DNA of 64,000 bases from JAJDYQ01 sp942491945. Lineage in GTDB: Bacteria > Pseudomonadota > Gammaproteobacteria > JAJDYQ01. Under the pieces are notes generated by a model. It had not been told where the DNA came from, did no database searches, and saw only the letters and a list, made by a program, of their open reading frames with translations. The stretch lies in contig CALODD010000085.1 of assembly GCA_942491945.1 (NCBI GenBank), positions 5,831 to 69,830 on the forward strand, written 5' to 3'. The position numbers and the translations under genes are program-made. This document shows, piece by piece, positions 7,838 through 17,621 of this stretch (the stretch's first letter is position 1; each line of letters opens with the position of its first letter).

Positions 7838-10671
7838 TTAAGCGTATAAACGCGCTTCACCTGATCCATCGATATTTTCAACACAACGACCACAGATTGT
7901 TTCATGGCCTTCATGCGAACCAACGTCATCGCGATGGTGCCAGCAACGCTCGCACTTTTCTTTCTCCGTCGGAATCACTTTAACGAATAAATCATCACGA
8001 TCTTCAGCCTGCATCGCATCATCTGGTTTATCTGATAGTGCATGGACACGTGCGTAGGAGGTAATAAAAGCAAAACGCAATTCATCACCCAGTTGATTTA
8101 ATAACGTCGCCACTTCGTCGCTACAATATACATCGACCTCAGCCGCCAGCGATGAGCCAATCAGCTTTTCCTTGCGCGCTTTTTCCAGTTCGCGAGAAAC
8201 TGCTTCACGTACACCCATAATCTGTGACCAGAAGTCATCGGACAGTCTTCGTTCTTCATGATTATGCAAACCGTCATACCATTGATTTAAAAACACAGAC
8301 TCGGAACGGTCACCCGGCATATGCTGCCAGATTTCTTCAGCTGTAAAACTCAGGATAGGCGCTAACCAGCGAACCAGTGCTTCAGCAATATCGTACATCG
8401 CCGTTTGTGCCGAGCGTCGTGCGACGGCATCGGTCGGCATTGTATAGATACGATCTTTGAGGATGTCCAGGTAGAACGATCCCATATCCACTGCGCAGAA
8501 GTTATGTACCTTCTGATAAATCAGATGAAAATTAAAATCATCATAGGCGGTGACAATTTCTTCCTGTAACTGGCGTGCGCGATCAACTGCCCAACGATCC
8601 AGTTCCAGCATATCGTTCGCATCAACACGATGACTTGCAGGATCAAAGCCTTCCAGATTTGCCAACAGATAACGCGCTGTATTACGCAGGCGACGATACG
8701 AGTCTGACATGCGTTTCAGAATTTCATCCGACACGTGCATCTCATTCCGATAATCGGTTGCCGCAACCCACAAACGCAAGACATCAGCGCCAAGCTGTTT
8801 AACAATCTTCTGTGGTTGCACCACATTACCGACCGACTTTGACATTTTCTTGCCGTCTTTATCAACAGTAAAACCATGCGTCAGTACATTCTTGTATGGA
8901 GGCTCACCATTCATACCAATCGCTGTCAGCAATGAAGACTGGAACCAGCCACGATGCTGGTCGGAACCTTCCAGATACAGATCAGCGGGATAATGCAGAT
9001 CATCATTATGCTCCAGTACACAATGATGTGTTGAACCTGAATCAAACCAGACGTCCAGCGTATCGGTCACCTGGATATATTGATCAGCATCATCACCTAA
9101 TAGCTCAGACGCATCCAGTTCATGCCAGGCGTCAATACCTGACTCCTCTACTTTCTTCGCAACCTGTTCGATGAGTTCTAAAGTATCTGGATGTAACTCT
9201 TCGGAATCTTTATGGATAAAAATCGCAATTGGCACCCCCCAGGTACGCTGACGTGAAATACACCAATCCGGACGATTTTCGATCATGCCGTTAATACGTG
9301 CTTGCCCCCAGTCGGGCATCCAGTTCACACCATCAATCGCTTTCAATGCGGTATCGCGCAAACCATTTTGATCCATGGAGATAAACCACTGTGGTGTCGC
9401 ACGGAAGATAACTGGTATCTTATGACGCCAGCAATGCGGATACGAATGCGGCAGACTGGCATCGTGCAATAACTTGCCACGCTCAGTCAGTATCTCGATG
9501 ACCGACTTGTTGGCTTTCATCACAAACTGGCCTTCCAGCAATTCGGTACCTTTAACAAAGCAACCATCATTGCCTACAGGGTTATCGACTGGCAGGTTGT
9601 ATTTCTGGCCCACATTAAAATCATCGACACCATGACCGGGGGCTGTATGTACAGCACCCGTACCCGCTTCAGTTGTCACGTGATCACCGAGAATAACGGG
9701 GACTTCGCGATCATAAAACGGATGCACCAACTGCAGGTTTTCAAGTTTAGAGCCAGTAACACGAGCGAGTACTTCTACATTCTCAGCACCAAAGCGCTCC
9801 AGACAAGATTCACTTAACTCATTGACCAACACTATAATTTCTTCATTACCGTTGATTGAGACCTTATTCACCGCATATTCAAAATCCGGGTGCAGACACA
9901 CCGCCTGGTTTGCCGGTAATGTCCATGGGGTTGTGTTCAGATCGGCAGGCTAACGGTTAGCCCATTTGTACTGATACCGGAGGCTGCTTCAAATGCCGCG
10001 CTATCAATAATGTTAAAACGTACATCGATAGCAGGTGATGTCTTGTCCTGATATTCGACTTCTGCTTCAGCCAGCGCCGAACGACAGTCGGTACACCAGT
10101 AAACCGGCTTATGGCCTTTATGTAGATGACCATTATCAATCAACTTACCCAGTGAACGAATAATGTTCGCTTCGAAGTCATAGTTCATGGTCAGGTATGG
10201 GTTCTGCCAGTCACCATTAACACCCAGACGTATAAAATCTTCACGCTGTTTATCGACCTGTTTACCGGCATATTCACGACAGGCATCACGGAAGGCGCGG
10301 TGATCAATTTTCTGCCCAGGACGACCTTTCTTTTTCTCAACCTGATGTTCAATCGGCAGGCCATGGCAGTCCCAGCCTGGAACATAAGGTGCATCAAAAC
10401 CACTCAGGGTTTTGGATTTAATGATGATGTCCTTCAGGACTTTATTAACCGCATGACCAATATGAATTTCACCGTTCGCATACGGTGGGCCGTCGTGCAG
10501 AATATATTTCGGTAGCTCTTTACCCTGCTCACGCAGCTTCAGATAAAGTTTCAGGTCATCCCAGAACTTCAGCATCTGTGGCTCACGATTCGCCAGATTG
10601 GCTTTCATTGGAAACGCCGTCTTTGGCAGGTTCAATGTTGCCTTGTAATCTTTTTTGTTCTCGTCACTCAT
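7838..10671 (-). CDS. ileS: Isoleucyl-tRNA synthetase, interrupted by a one-base frameshift near 9938
   Basis: The enzyme charges tRNA-Ile and is normally essential. The first part (10671-9937) has the HIGH motif at 70-73 and ends SLPI-stop. The second part (about 9937-7838) continues with TTPWTLPAN, KKMSKS, and a C-terminal zinc site CERC...CGRC. Restoring one G after 9938 turns the TGA into Trp and gives IWNTTPWTLP, the expected family sequence. The corrected product is 944 residues, a normal length. The lesion lies in a GG pair and may be a sequencing error. The gene's ATG overlaps the ribF stop (ATGA). Confidence 0.95.
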
Positions 10672-11597
10672 GTGTCTAACACTTTCCTTGCTAACTCGGC
10701 ATCACGCGCAATCTGCTGCGTCATTACCTCAACACTTTCAAATTTTTCTTCGTTACGCAGATGCTGAACAAACTCAACCTCTACACGTTTGCCGTAACAG
10801 TCTCCATCCCAATCGAACAGATGTACTTCGAGTATCCAGCCATCACCACCAACAGTCGGCCGGGTACCAATACTGGCAACGCCATTCAAAACATTACGTT
10901 CAATACCATGCACCCGCACCGCATAAATTCCACCCAGTGGTGAACGCCAACGTCGCACCGGGATATTAATCGTTGGCCAGCCAATATCGCGGCCTAATTT
11001 CTTACCATGCGTGACCCGTCCGCACATACGGTAAGGTCGACCGAGCAATTCACCTGCGTCCTGTAACTCACCTGCATTCAAATGCTGGCGAACCGATGTA
11101 CTACTAACTCGACGATCCGACTCAACAACACTATCGATGTTATCGCATTCAAAACCATGCTCAGCCGCGGCCTGCTGTAGCATCTCATAATCACCCTGCC
11201 GATCTTTACCAAATCGAAAATCATCACCAATCAACAGGTACTGCACATTCAACCGTTTGACCAGTACATCGCTAATAAAATGTTCCGCCGGCATTTGTGA
11301 CAGGGCCTGGTTAAAACGCATCACGATAAGATTATCCAGCACCAGCTCATTTAATGCGTTGACCTTTTCAGCCAGACGATACAGGCGCGATGGTGCTCTT
11401 TCTCGCATGAAAAACTCCAGCGGTTGTGGCTCGAAAATCATTAATGACTTCGACAATTTGCCACGCGCCTCTGCTGCGTAATGGAGCGAGCTCAGTATTT
11501 TCTGATGTCCCAGATGTACACCATCAAAATTACCAATCGTCAGCGCACACGGCGGCACATTTCGAGATAGTGCAGACAGGTCACGGACAATTCGCAT
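10668..11597 (-). CDS. ribF: Bifunctional riboflavin kinase / FAD synthetase
   Basis: The 309-residue cytosolic enzyme makes FMN and then FAD from riboflavin. The N-terminal adenylyltransferase domain shows TIGNFDGVHLGHQ near 20-32 and LLIGDDFRFGKDR near 115. The C-terminal riboflavin kinase domain shows GRPYRMCGRVTHGKKLGRDI near 185, followed by GWPTINI and GGIYAV. The gene begins the ileS-lspA-fkpB series, with the four-base ATGA overlap to ileS at 10668-10671. Confidence 0.96.
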   Translation of the reverse strand: MRIVRDLSALSRNVPPCALTIGNFDGVHLGHQKILSSLHYAAEARGKLSKSLMIFEPQPLEFFMRERAPSRLYRLAEKVNALNELVLDNLIVMRFNQALSQMPAEHFISDVLVKRLNVQYLLIGDDFRFGKDRQGDYEMLQQAAAEHGFECDNIDSVVESDRRVSSTSVRQHLNAGELQDAGELLGRPYRMCGRVTHGKKLGRDIGWPTINIPVRRWRSPLGGIYAVRVHGIERNVLNGVASIGTRPTVGGDGWILEVHLFDWDGDCYGKRVEVEFVQHLRNEEKFESVEVMTQQIARDAELARKVLDT

Positions 11598-11684
11598 GGA
11601 TACGCCAGTTCAACGACAAAGCCGCGCATTATAGCGGTGTTTTAAGCCCGCTGTTAGCGAGTTTCGAGGGGTTCTGACGAGAAA

Positions 11685-12404
11685 TCAGTCCTCGATATGC
11701 TCCCAGTAGGCCTTAAAAATCGGCTCAAGTTCTTCCACAGCTTCGCCAATCGAGGCAGGGACATATTGCGACAGCGCATCAAGCAAAATAATGGCGTTGA
11801 TTGCGCCATCATGTTTCTGGCCATCAGGCCCCAGTGCCGCACGCATGCGTTGGCTGAGTTTGTGGTTCACTTCCACCAGATTAGCGTAATGATCTTCAAG
11901 CTCTCCAAAATCAGAGTATGCACGCCCGGTAATCGATTTCTTGAAATACTGACCTAATCGGTACATCGAAAGCACCCGATAAAGCGTTTCATCCGGGTCA
12001 GCCAGCGGCAGGTGAAAATGCGCCATCGGCCGCAGAAATTGTGTATATGGACATTCGCTGGTCGCCATAAACAAACCTAGCAAAGAGCCCAAAATATCCT
12101 GCACCGGCGCAATCATCTGCTTACTGCGCTCGCCCTGGTCTACAGTGACTTTGATCTCATCAACAGAGTTCAGATGTCCCAGTTCCTCAACAAAGGGAAT
12201 GACACGGATCGCCAGAGGACAACAGGCATACTCTTCAGCAGATAACGGACAATGTCCGCATTTATTGTTCTCCAGATGCGTCCATTCGGGTGAGTTGTCC
12301 GTCGTGTGCGATTTAACATCATCCGCATCCAGCTCCAGACTGACCGGGAATCTCACCTCGTCGTATTCGTCGACTGACAGTTTATATTCTATGACGCTCG
12401 ACAT
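11685..12404 (-). CDS. Conserved cysteine-containing protein of unknown function (239 aa)
   Basis: This soluble protein has no signal peptide. Near residues 49-62 it has a cysteine cluster, CGHCPLSAEEYACCPLA, which could bind a metal. Another Cys falls at about 118 in SECPYTQF. The C-terminal half is helical and acidic. I do not recognise a family name. It stands between murJ and ribF on the same strand with gaps of about 50-90 bp, so it may be transcribed alone. Confidence 0.6.
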   Translation of the reverse strand: MSSVIEYKLSVDEYDEVRFPVSLELDADDVKSHTTDNSPEWTHLENNKCGHCPLSAEEYACCPLAIRVIPFVEELGHLNSVDEIKVTVDQGERSKQMIAPVQDILGSLLGLFMATSECPYTQFLRPMAHFHLPLADPDETLYRVLSMYRLGQYFKKSITGRAYSDFGELEDHYANLVEVNHKLSQRMRAALGPDGQKHDGAINAIILLDALSQYVPASIGEAVEELEPIFKAYWEHIED

Positions 12405-12458
12405 CTCTCTATCCTGTTGTTCTTATCATTAACCGCTGACTAGAAAATATACGGTTGT

Positions 12459-14024
12459 TTATTCTGGCTTCATCATATGCGTTGGACGCAAACCAAGCAA
12501 AATTAATATCATGCCAAACACTCCAGCACCTGCCGTTACCCATACCGTTAACCAGCCTGCCCTGCTGAAAAGATCACGCTGATACCATTCACCGGTTTCA
12601 CCTGCGAACATCCATAGCACTCCACCCATAACCGCAGATGCAATCAATACACGGACCAGAAAAATACCCCAGCCTTTAGCGAAGTAATACACACCATCAC
12701 GCTTTAGCCAGATATAGAGTAATGCGCAGTTCACATAAGCCGCCAACGCCGTTGCCGCTGCCAGGCCCATATGCACACCATCAAATGCCACGTAATACAG
12801 GCCGCCGACGAACAGTAATTTAAAAATCACATTCGCCACCATGGCAGAAATCGCCGCTTTCACCGGCGTCTTTGTATCCTGACGAGAGAAATACCCCGGC
12901 GCTAAAACCTTCACGAAAATAAAAGCGGGCAAACCAAGCGTGTAAGCCATCAGACTCAAACGCGACATCTCGATATCACGCAAGCCAAACTCACCATAAC
13001 CAAACAAGGTTGCCAGCATCGGCCCAGCCAGAACAAACAGACCCACCATAGCCGGAATACTGATTAACACCGCCCAGCGCATGGCCCAGTCCATCAGATT
13101 ATAAAACTTGTCGGGCGAATCAGAGGCATGCACTCTGGAAAGACTCGGCAATATCACTGTCGCCAATGCCACACCAAAAACCCCCAGCGGAAATTCCACC
13201 AGACGATCCGAGAAATAAATCCAGGTGACACTGCCCGTCACCAGAAACGAGGCGATCAGGGTATCCATCAACAGGCTGATCTGCAGCACCGAAGAACCAA
13301 AGATCGCTGGCAACATCAGCTTACGAATCTTAGTCACACCTTCGTGATACCAACCCCAGCGTGGCATCGGCAATAGACCCAGTCGATAAACGGCTGGTAA
13401 CTGAAACCCAAGCTGAACCACACCCGCAACAAACACACCACCGGCCAATGCCATCACGGGCTCGTCCAGATGAGGTGATACACCAATGGCCGCAATAATC
13501 AGCACCAGATTCAGAAACACCGGCGTAAAGGCCGGAATCGCAAATTGCCTGTAGGTATTGAGAATCCCAGCTGTCAGAGCCGCCATAGAGATAAAGAAAA
13601 TATACGGGAAGGTGAAACGCAGCATTTCGACGCTCAGCGCGAATTTGTCTTCATTGCCCTCCGTCAGAAAACCCGCGCCAAAAATAGAAATCAGCACAGG
13701 CGCACCAATTACACCCAGTACAGTAATCAGTAAGAGAGACAACGCCAGTGTTCCGGACGCATAAGCCACCAGCTCACGGACTGCGGGATCGCCCTCTTTC
13801 TCCCTGGCTTCCGACAGAACCGGCACAAATGACTGCGAAAAGGCCCCCTCGGCAAACAGGCGACGTAGAAAGTTGGGAATCTTGAAGGCCACGAAAAAGG
13901 CATCCGTCGCTGCCCGCGCACCAAAATAATTGGCGAACACAATATCTCGCGCCAGACCGGCAATACGCGAAATCAAAGTCATTGAAGAAAAACTGAAGAC
14001 TGATTTGAGGAGTTTGTCGGCCAA
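12459..14024 (-). CDS. murJ: Lipid II flippase
   Basis: The 521-residue inner-membrane protein belongs to the MviN/MurJ group of the MOP superfamily and flips lipid II to the periplasm for peptidoglycan synthesis. About 14 hydrophobic helices are visible. The signature N-terminus is present, with SRIAGLARDIVFANYFG near 19-35 and FRRLFAEGAFSQSFVPV near 53-69. The neighbouring divergent rpsT and downstream ribF-ileS match the gammaproteobacterial order. Confidence 0.96.
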   Translation of the reverse strand: MADKLLKSVFSFSSMTLISRIAGLARDIVFANYFGARAATDAFFVAFKIPNFLRRLFAEGAFSQSFVPVLSEAREKEGDPAVRELVAYASGTLALSLLLITVLGVIGAPVLISIFGAGFLTEGNEDKFALSVEMLRFTFPYIFFISMAALTAGILNTYRQFAIPAFTPVFLNLVLIIAAIGVSPHLDEPVMALAGGVFVAGVVQLGFQLPAVYRLGLLPMPRWGWYHEGVTKIRKLMLPAIFGSSVLQISLLMDTLIASFLVTGSVTWIYFSDRLVEFPLGVFGVALATVILPSLSRVHASDSPDKFYNLMDWAMRWAVLISIPAMVGLFVLAGPMLATLFGYGEFGLRDIEMSRLSLMAYTLGLPAFIFVKVLAPGYFSRQDTKTPVKAAISAMVANVIFKLLFVGGLYYVAFDGVHMGLAAATALAAYVNCALLYIWLKRDGVYYFAKGWGIFLVRVLIASAVMGGVLWMFAGETGEWYQRDLFSRAGWLTVWVTAGAGVFGMILILLGLRPTHMMKPE

Positions 14025-14142
14025 ATTATTTTTCCTGTTATGTGCTCGCCGGTCGTGTGGCGCGTATTATGTCAGCTTTTCACGATAGCACCGAAATCCG
14101 GCAGAATTCAGTCGGAAATCAGGCAAAAAAGGCCGGAAAACA

Positions 14143-14171
14143 TTGACTTTCGGCGTGAAAATGCCCATATT
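14143..14171 (+). promoter_or_regulatory. Sigma-70 type promoter for rpsT
   Basis: TTGACT at 14143-14148 and CATATT at 14166-14171 are separated by 17 bp, about 65 bp upstream of the rpsT start. The position, spacing and near-consensus -35 support it as the rpsT promoter. It lies in the murJ-rpsT divergent gap. Confidence 0.65.
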
Positions 14172-14235
14172 ACGCGCCCTTTTGAGCACCATGCCATTGT
14201 GGCATGTGAAATAACTGAATTTTCAGGAGCAAAAC

Positions 14236-14499
14236 GTGGCAAATAGTCCTCAAGCCAAAAAACGTGCCCGTCAGGCCGACAACAGCAACGCGCGCAACGC
14301 AGCTCAGCGTTCACGTCTGCGTACGGCTATCAAGAAAGTTGTTTACGCTGTAGAAGCTGGCGACAAAGCAACTGCAGAGACGGCATACAAAGAAGCTGTT
14401 CCTGTTATTGACAGCGCCTGCGGTAAAGGCCTGATTCATCGCAATAAGGCTGCTCGTCATAAGAGCCGTTTGAATACGACTATTCGTGCGATGGCTTAA
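14236..14499 (+). CDS. rpsT: 30S ribosomal protein S20
   Basis: The 87-residue, Lys/Arg/Ala-rich protein has the standard S20 start MANSPQAKKRARQ and its helical body (RSRLRTAIKKV, then GLIHRNKAARHKSRL). It binds 16S rRNA in early 30S assembly. The start codon is GTG at 14236, with AGGAG at 14226-14230 upstream. A strong terminator follows. Confidence 0.98.
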   Translation: MANSPQAKKRARQADNSNARNAAQRSRLRTAIKKVVYAVEAGDKATAETAYKEAVPVIDSACGKGLIHRNKAARHKSRLNTTIRAMA

Positions 14500-14527
14500 T
14501 TTTTTAAGCTTTTTAGAATTGTGAAGG

Positions 14528-14551
14528 AACCGCGCACTGCGCGGTTTTTTT
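14528..14551 (+). terminator. Rho-independent terminator of rpsT
   Basis: A perfect 8-bp stem (14528-14535 with 14539-14546) with loop ACT runs into a tract of seven T (14545-14551). It lies 29 bp after the rpsT stop. Confidence 0.9.
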
Positions 14552-14587
14552 ATGTCTGGGTTTTGTGGTGGCGACGCCTGGGACGCC

Positions 14588-14731
14588 GTCATTCCGGCGT
14601 GCCTTTGGCCGGAATCCCTCCATCGTCACTCCGACGTGTGTTTGGCCGGCCTCCCTTTCTACTACCATTCCAGCGTGCCTTTCACACAACCCAATCACAC
14701 CCCGTCATTCCCGCATGAATTAGGCGGGAAT
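14588..14731. repeat. Tandem array of four degenerate ~31-bp palindromic units
   Basis: Four related units begin at 14588, 14625, 14664 and 14704, a period of 37-40 bp. The first has stem ATTCCGGC/GCCGGAAT (14591-14598/14608-14615). The last has ATTCCCGC/GCGGGAAT (14707-14714/14724-14731). Both have a 9-nt loop. The second and third are decayed copies. The ATTCCC...GGGAAT ends resemble the dRS3-type repeats known from Neisseria and similar dispersed repeats of other proteobacteria. No coding potential is seen. Confidence 0.7.
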
Positions 14732-14734
14732 CTA

Positions 14735-15235
14735 TATTTAGCATGGCGAGGTTTCGCGCTTGATCGTTTGTTTTCTTTATTAAACTCGTTGCACGAGCGC
14801 GAGCCCTTTTTGTTTCGGCAAAAAGGGCGGAAAACCATTTACTCCGAATACGCTGGTCTTCGACTTCCCATTTATTTCCAGATTGATTCGGCGCTGCGTA
14901 AACTCGCCCTTCGTACCTCAGGGCTCAGACAGTACTTGCTTAACCCGAATAAACCTGAAAATAAACGGCAGCGTATAAGTCGCGGAAAGGCACCAGCCCT
15001 AAAGAATGTGCTTTTGACCTTCCTCCCTATGACTCGACGAGCAACGGAGAAAAATTGACCGTAAATCGGCAGGAGCCGATTTAGGAGCGCGCAGCAGGAC
15101 GCTGCTCGCGACGGCGGTTAATTTTTCGAGTAGCGCAGTGAAGCCGATAGGCCGAGTCATTCGGGAAATGTTTCTTTTGGTTACTTTTCTTGCGCCAAGA
15201 AAAGTAACGCCCGCCGCAGGCGAAATGCTAAAAGA
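14735..15235. repeat. Non-coding, hairpin-rich region (probable dispersed repeat element)
   Basis: No credible gene is seen here; the short open frames lack family features. It contains CTCGT/ACGAG (14785-14797), a 9-bp stem CCCTTTTTG/CAAAAAGGG (14804-14812/14819-14827), and a 9-bp stem TAAATCGGC/GCCGATTTA with loop AGGA (15062-15070/15075-15083). GCAGC/GCTGC with loop AGGAC (15091-15105) follows, and a perfect 13-bp inverted repeat GTTACTTTTCTTG/CAAGAAAAGTAAC (15180-15192/15196-15208) closes it. From memory, similar GTTACTTTTCTT ends occur in dispersed intergenic repeats of proteobacteria, but I cannot verify a family. It directly precedes the DUF3800 gene. Confidence 0.6.
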
Positions 15236-15325
15236 TTGAATAATAAAAGCCATCTATATGCCATACTAGACATTAATATTTGTGTGTTAAAAACAAACAA
15301 TCACAAGCCACCACTATACAAACCT

Positions 15326-16489
15326 ATGCAAAAAACTTTTGCTTATATTGATGAGTACGGAAATCATGATTTAGATACCACAAAAAAAGGTGCGTCAAAG
15401 TTTTTTATTCTGGTTGCGGTTTTAATCCCAGAAGAAAAAATCAAGGATTTAAAATCTAGTACAGAGCTGATTAGAAAAAAATATTTTCAGACCGGAGAGA
15501 TGAAATCCAGCGGGATTGGAAACAATCATAAACGCCGAATTTCGGTACTAAACTCTACTAAGGATCTAGAATTCACTTTCTACTCCCTCGTTGTTGATAA
15601 AGACCGAATCAACAAGGACAGCGGCTTAAAATATAAAAAATCGTTTCTAAAGTACCTCAATGGAAAAGTCTATAAAAAGCTATTCTCGGGATTCAACGAC
15701 ATACACATCATTGCAGACGAACATGGAAGCGAAGCATATAAGGATAGCTTCAGGCGCTATATTGAAAAACATCACAAACCAGATATGTTCTATAGAGCAA
15801 GTTTCGACTTAGTACAAAGTAAAGATCATGTATTAGTTCAACTAGCAGACTTAATCGTTGGCTCTATATCAAAAATATATGAGGATAAAGCCAGTCAAAG
15901 CTTAACCGAATCCTATTTAACCCTGATTAAACAAAAATGTATTGGTCTTGACGAATGGCCCACTAAATTCCAGGCATACTATCCACCTGACACAACAACC
16001 GACGAGTTTAGCCAATTAATATTCTCGCATTCACTAGCATCTGCTGAGATATTTATAGAAGAACATGAATCAAATCCAGAAGAAGACATTAGACTACAGG
16101 TAGCCACCGCGAGATTTTTCATATTCCACTCCCGTTGGATAAACAAAGATTCCTACATTTCCACCAAGGCAATACAGGAACATTTACATGATTCAGGTTA
16201 TGGGAAAGTAACCGAGCAAAAACTGAGATCATCTATTATCGCAAAGCTAAGAGATAGCGATGTAATTATATCAAGCTCTAACAAAGGATATAAAATTCCA
16301 TCCTCATTTAAAGATATGGAAACATTCGTGGAGACTGTAAATAGCAAAATTAAGCCATTATTAGAGCGTCTCGGGCGAGCTAGAGCTAATTTAAAATTGG
16401 CCAGTCATGGGGAAATAGATATATTGAAAGGCCCGAACTCCCCTCACTTAGTCACATTTATTGAAACCTTAGAAAAACAAAAAAAATAA
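15326..16489 (+). CDS. DUF3800 family protein (387 aa)
   Basis: The N-terminal half (about 1-190) carries the DUF3800 pattern: YIDEYGNHD at 6-14, then HIIADEHGSEAYK and LVQSKDHVLVQLADLIVGSI. Its conserved acidic residues suggest an RNase H-like fold, a link I recall for this family but cannot test. The rest (about 230-387) is a helical extension of unknown role. A TTG 90 bp upstream would lengthen the frame, but ATG 15326 puts YIDE at the family's normal distance. The gene is clearly AT-rich, follows a repeat region, and separates rpsT from proB, so it looks acquired. It converges on proB. Confidence 0.8.
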   Translation: MQKTFAYIDEYGNHDLDTTKKGASKFFILVAVLIPEEKIKDLKSSTELIRKKYFQTGEMKSSGIGNNHKRRISVLNSTKDLEFTFYSLVVDKDRINKDSGLKYKKSFLKYLNGKVYKKLFSGFNDIHIIADEHGSEAYKDSFRRYIEKHHKPDMFYRASFDLVQSKDHVLVQLADLIVGSISKIYEDKASQSLTESYLTLIKQKCIGLDEWPTKFQAYYPPDTTTDEFSQLIFSHSLASAEIFIEEHESNPEEDIRLQVATARFFIFHSRWINKDSYISTKAIQEHLHDSGYGKVTEQKLRSSIIAKLRDSDVIISSSNKGYKIPSSFKDMETFVETVNSKIKPLLERLGRARANLKLASHGEIDILKGPNSPHLVTFIETLEKQKK

Positions 16490-16499
16490 GAAAGCCGCT

Positions 16500-17621
16500 T
16501 CACATCAAAACCAAATTATCCCGATGAATCAACTCCGCCTCATCAACATACCCCAGTAAATTCTGTATCTCACTACTCGCCTGCCCTTTAATGACATCGA
16601 CTTCGGCAGAAGAATAATTCACCAGACCACGCGCAACTTCATTGCCTTTATTATCAATACAGGCAACAACTTCGCCGCGCTGGAATTTTCCGATGACACG
16701 CTTCACGCCTACCGGCAACAAACTTTTACCGGATTGCTTCAGTACTTTTACCGCGCCGTCATCGAGTTCCAGTTTTCCAGGTATGACCATATGACCAGCA
16801 AGCCATTGTTTACGTGCTGCGAGGGGCTCATTGGCCGGGCAAAACAAGGTACCTATCTGCTCACCTTGCGCGAGTCTCTTTAGTGTTCCTTCACCACGCC
16901 CACCAACAACAAAGGTTGCTGTACCTGAGCGTGCTGCAAGTCGTGCGGCCTGTACTTTGGTGATCATTCCACCACGACCTAACAGGCCTGAACCTGATGC
17001 CATTCCTTCTAATGTATCGTCATCGACACTGACACGATCAAGTAACTTGGCATCCTTATTTTCGCGTGGATTACTGTCATACATGCCTTGTTGATCTGTC
17101 AGGATCGCGAGCACATCGGCTTCAATTAAATTCGCGGTTAATGCGGCCAGTCGATCATTATCACCAAACTGAATTTCTTCCATCGCGACGGTATCGTTTT
17201 CATTCACCACTGGAATCACACCGAGATCAAGTAGTCGATTTAATGTACTGCGTGCATTCAGATAACGACGACGGTTTGCCATGTCATCATGGGTGAACAG
17301 TACTTGTGCGGTATGCACGCCGTGTTTTTGAAAGCAGGATTCATAGGCTTGTACCAGGCCCATCTGTCCAATTGCCGCGGCGGCCTGTAAGTCATTCAGT
17401 GCTTCTGGACGAGACGTCCAGCCTAAACGCGACAGGCCTTCAGCAACGGAACCGGATGATACTAGAACAACACGTCGTCCTTCGGAACGCATCTGACAGA
17501 TATCTTCCACCCACGCAGAAATCTGGTCGTGATCGAGCCCCTGGCCGTCTTTGGTTACCAGTGAACTACCAACCTTAATGACCCAGCGTTGGCTTTGTCC
17601 GAGTTGTTCTCTGCTTTTCAT
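16500..17621 (-). CDS. proB: Glutamate 5-kinase
   Basis: The 373-residue enzyme phosphorylates glutamate in the first step of proline synthesis and is normally inhibited by proline. The amino-acid kinase domain (about 10-260) shows VIKVGSSLVT, VSSGSVAEGL, PVVNENDTVA and GRGGMITKVQAA. A C-terminal PUA domain (about 285-365) follows. The ATG overlaps nothing and immediately follows obgE (stop 17622), the same obgE-proB order as in Pseudomonas. Confidence 0.97.
   Translation of the reverse strand: MKSREQLGQSQRWVIKVGSSLVTKDGQGLDHDQISAWVEDICQMRSEGRRVVLVSSGSVAEGLSRLGWTSRPEALNDLQAAAAIGQMGLVQAYESCFQKHGVHTAQVLFTHDDMANRRRYLNARSTLNRLLDLGVIPVVNENDTVAMEEIQFGDNDRLAALTANLIEADVLAILTDQQGMYDSNPRENKDAKLLDRVSVDDDTLEGMASGSGLLGRGGMITKVQAARLAARSGTATFVVGGRGEGTLKRLAQGEQIGTLFCPANEPLAARKQWLAGHMVIPGKLELDDGAVKVLKQSGKSLLPVGVKRVIGKFQRGEVVACIDNKGNEVARGLVNYSSAEVDVIKGQASSEIQNLLGYVDEAELIHRDNLVLM

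Noticed and set aside
9632..9817. Plus-strand small open frame within ileS
   Set aside because: It is antisense to a conserved part of ileS, with no ribosome site or family features.
14588..14731. CRISPR-like array
   Set aside because: Units are palindromic, degenerate, only four, and the gaps between them are 6-10 bp, not spacers. No cas genes are seen.
14552..15058. 168-aa open frame in the repeat region
   Set aside because: It crosses several hairpins and repeat units and has no family features; it is better explained as non-coding repeat.
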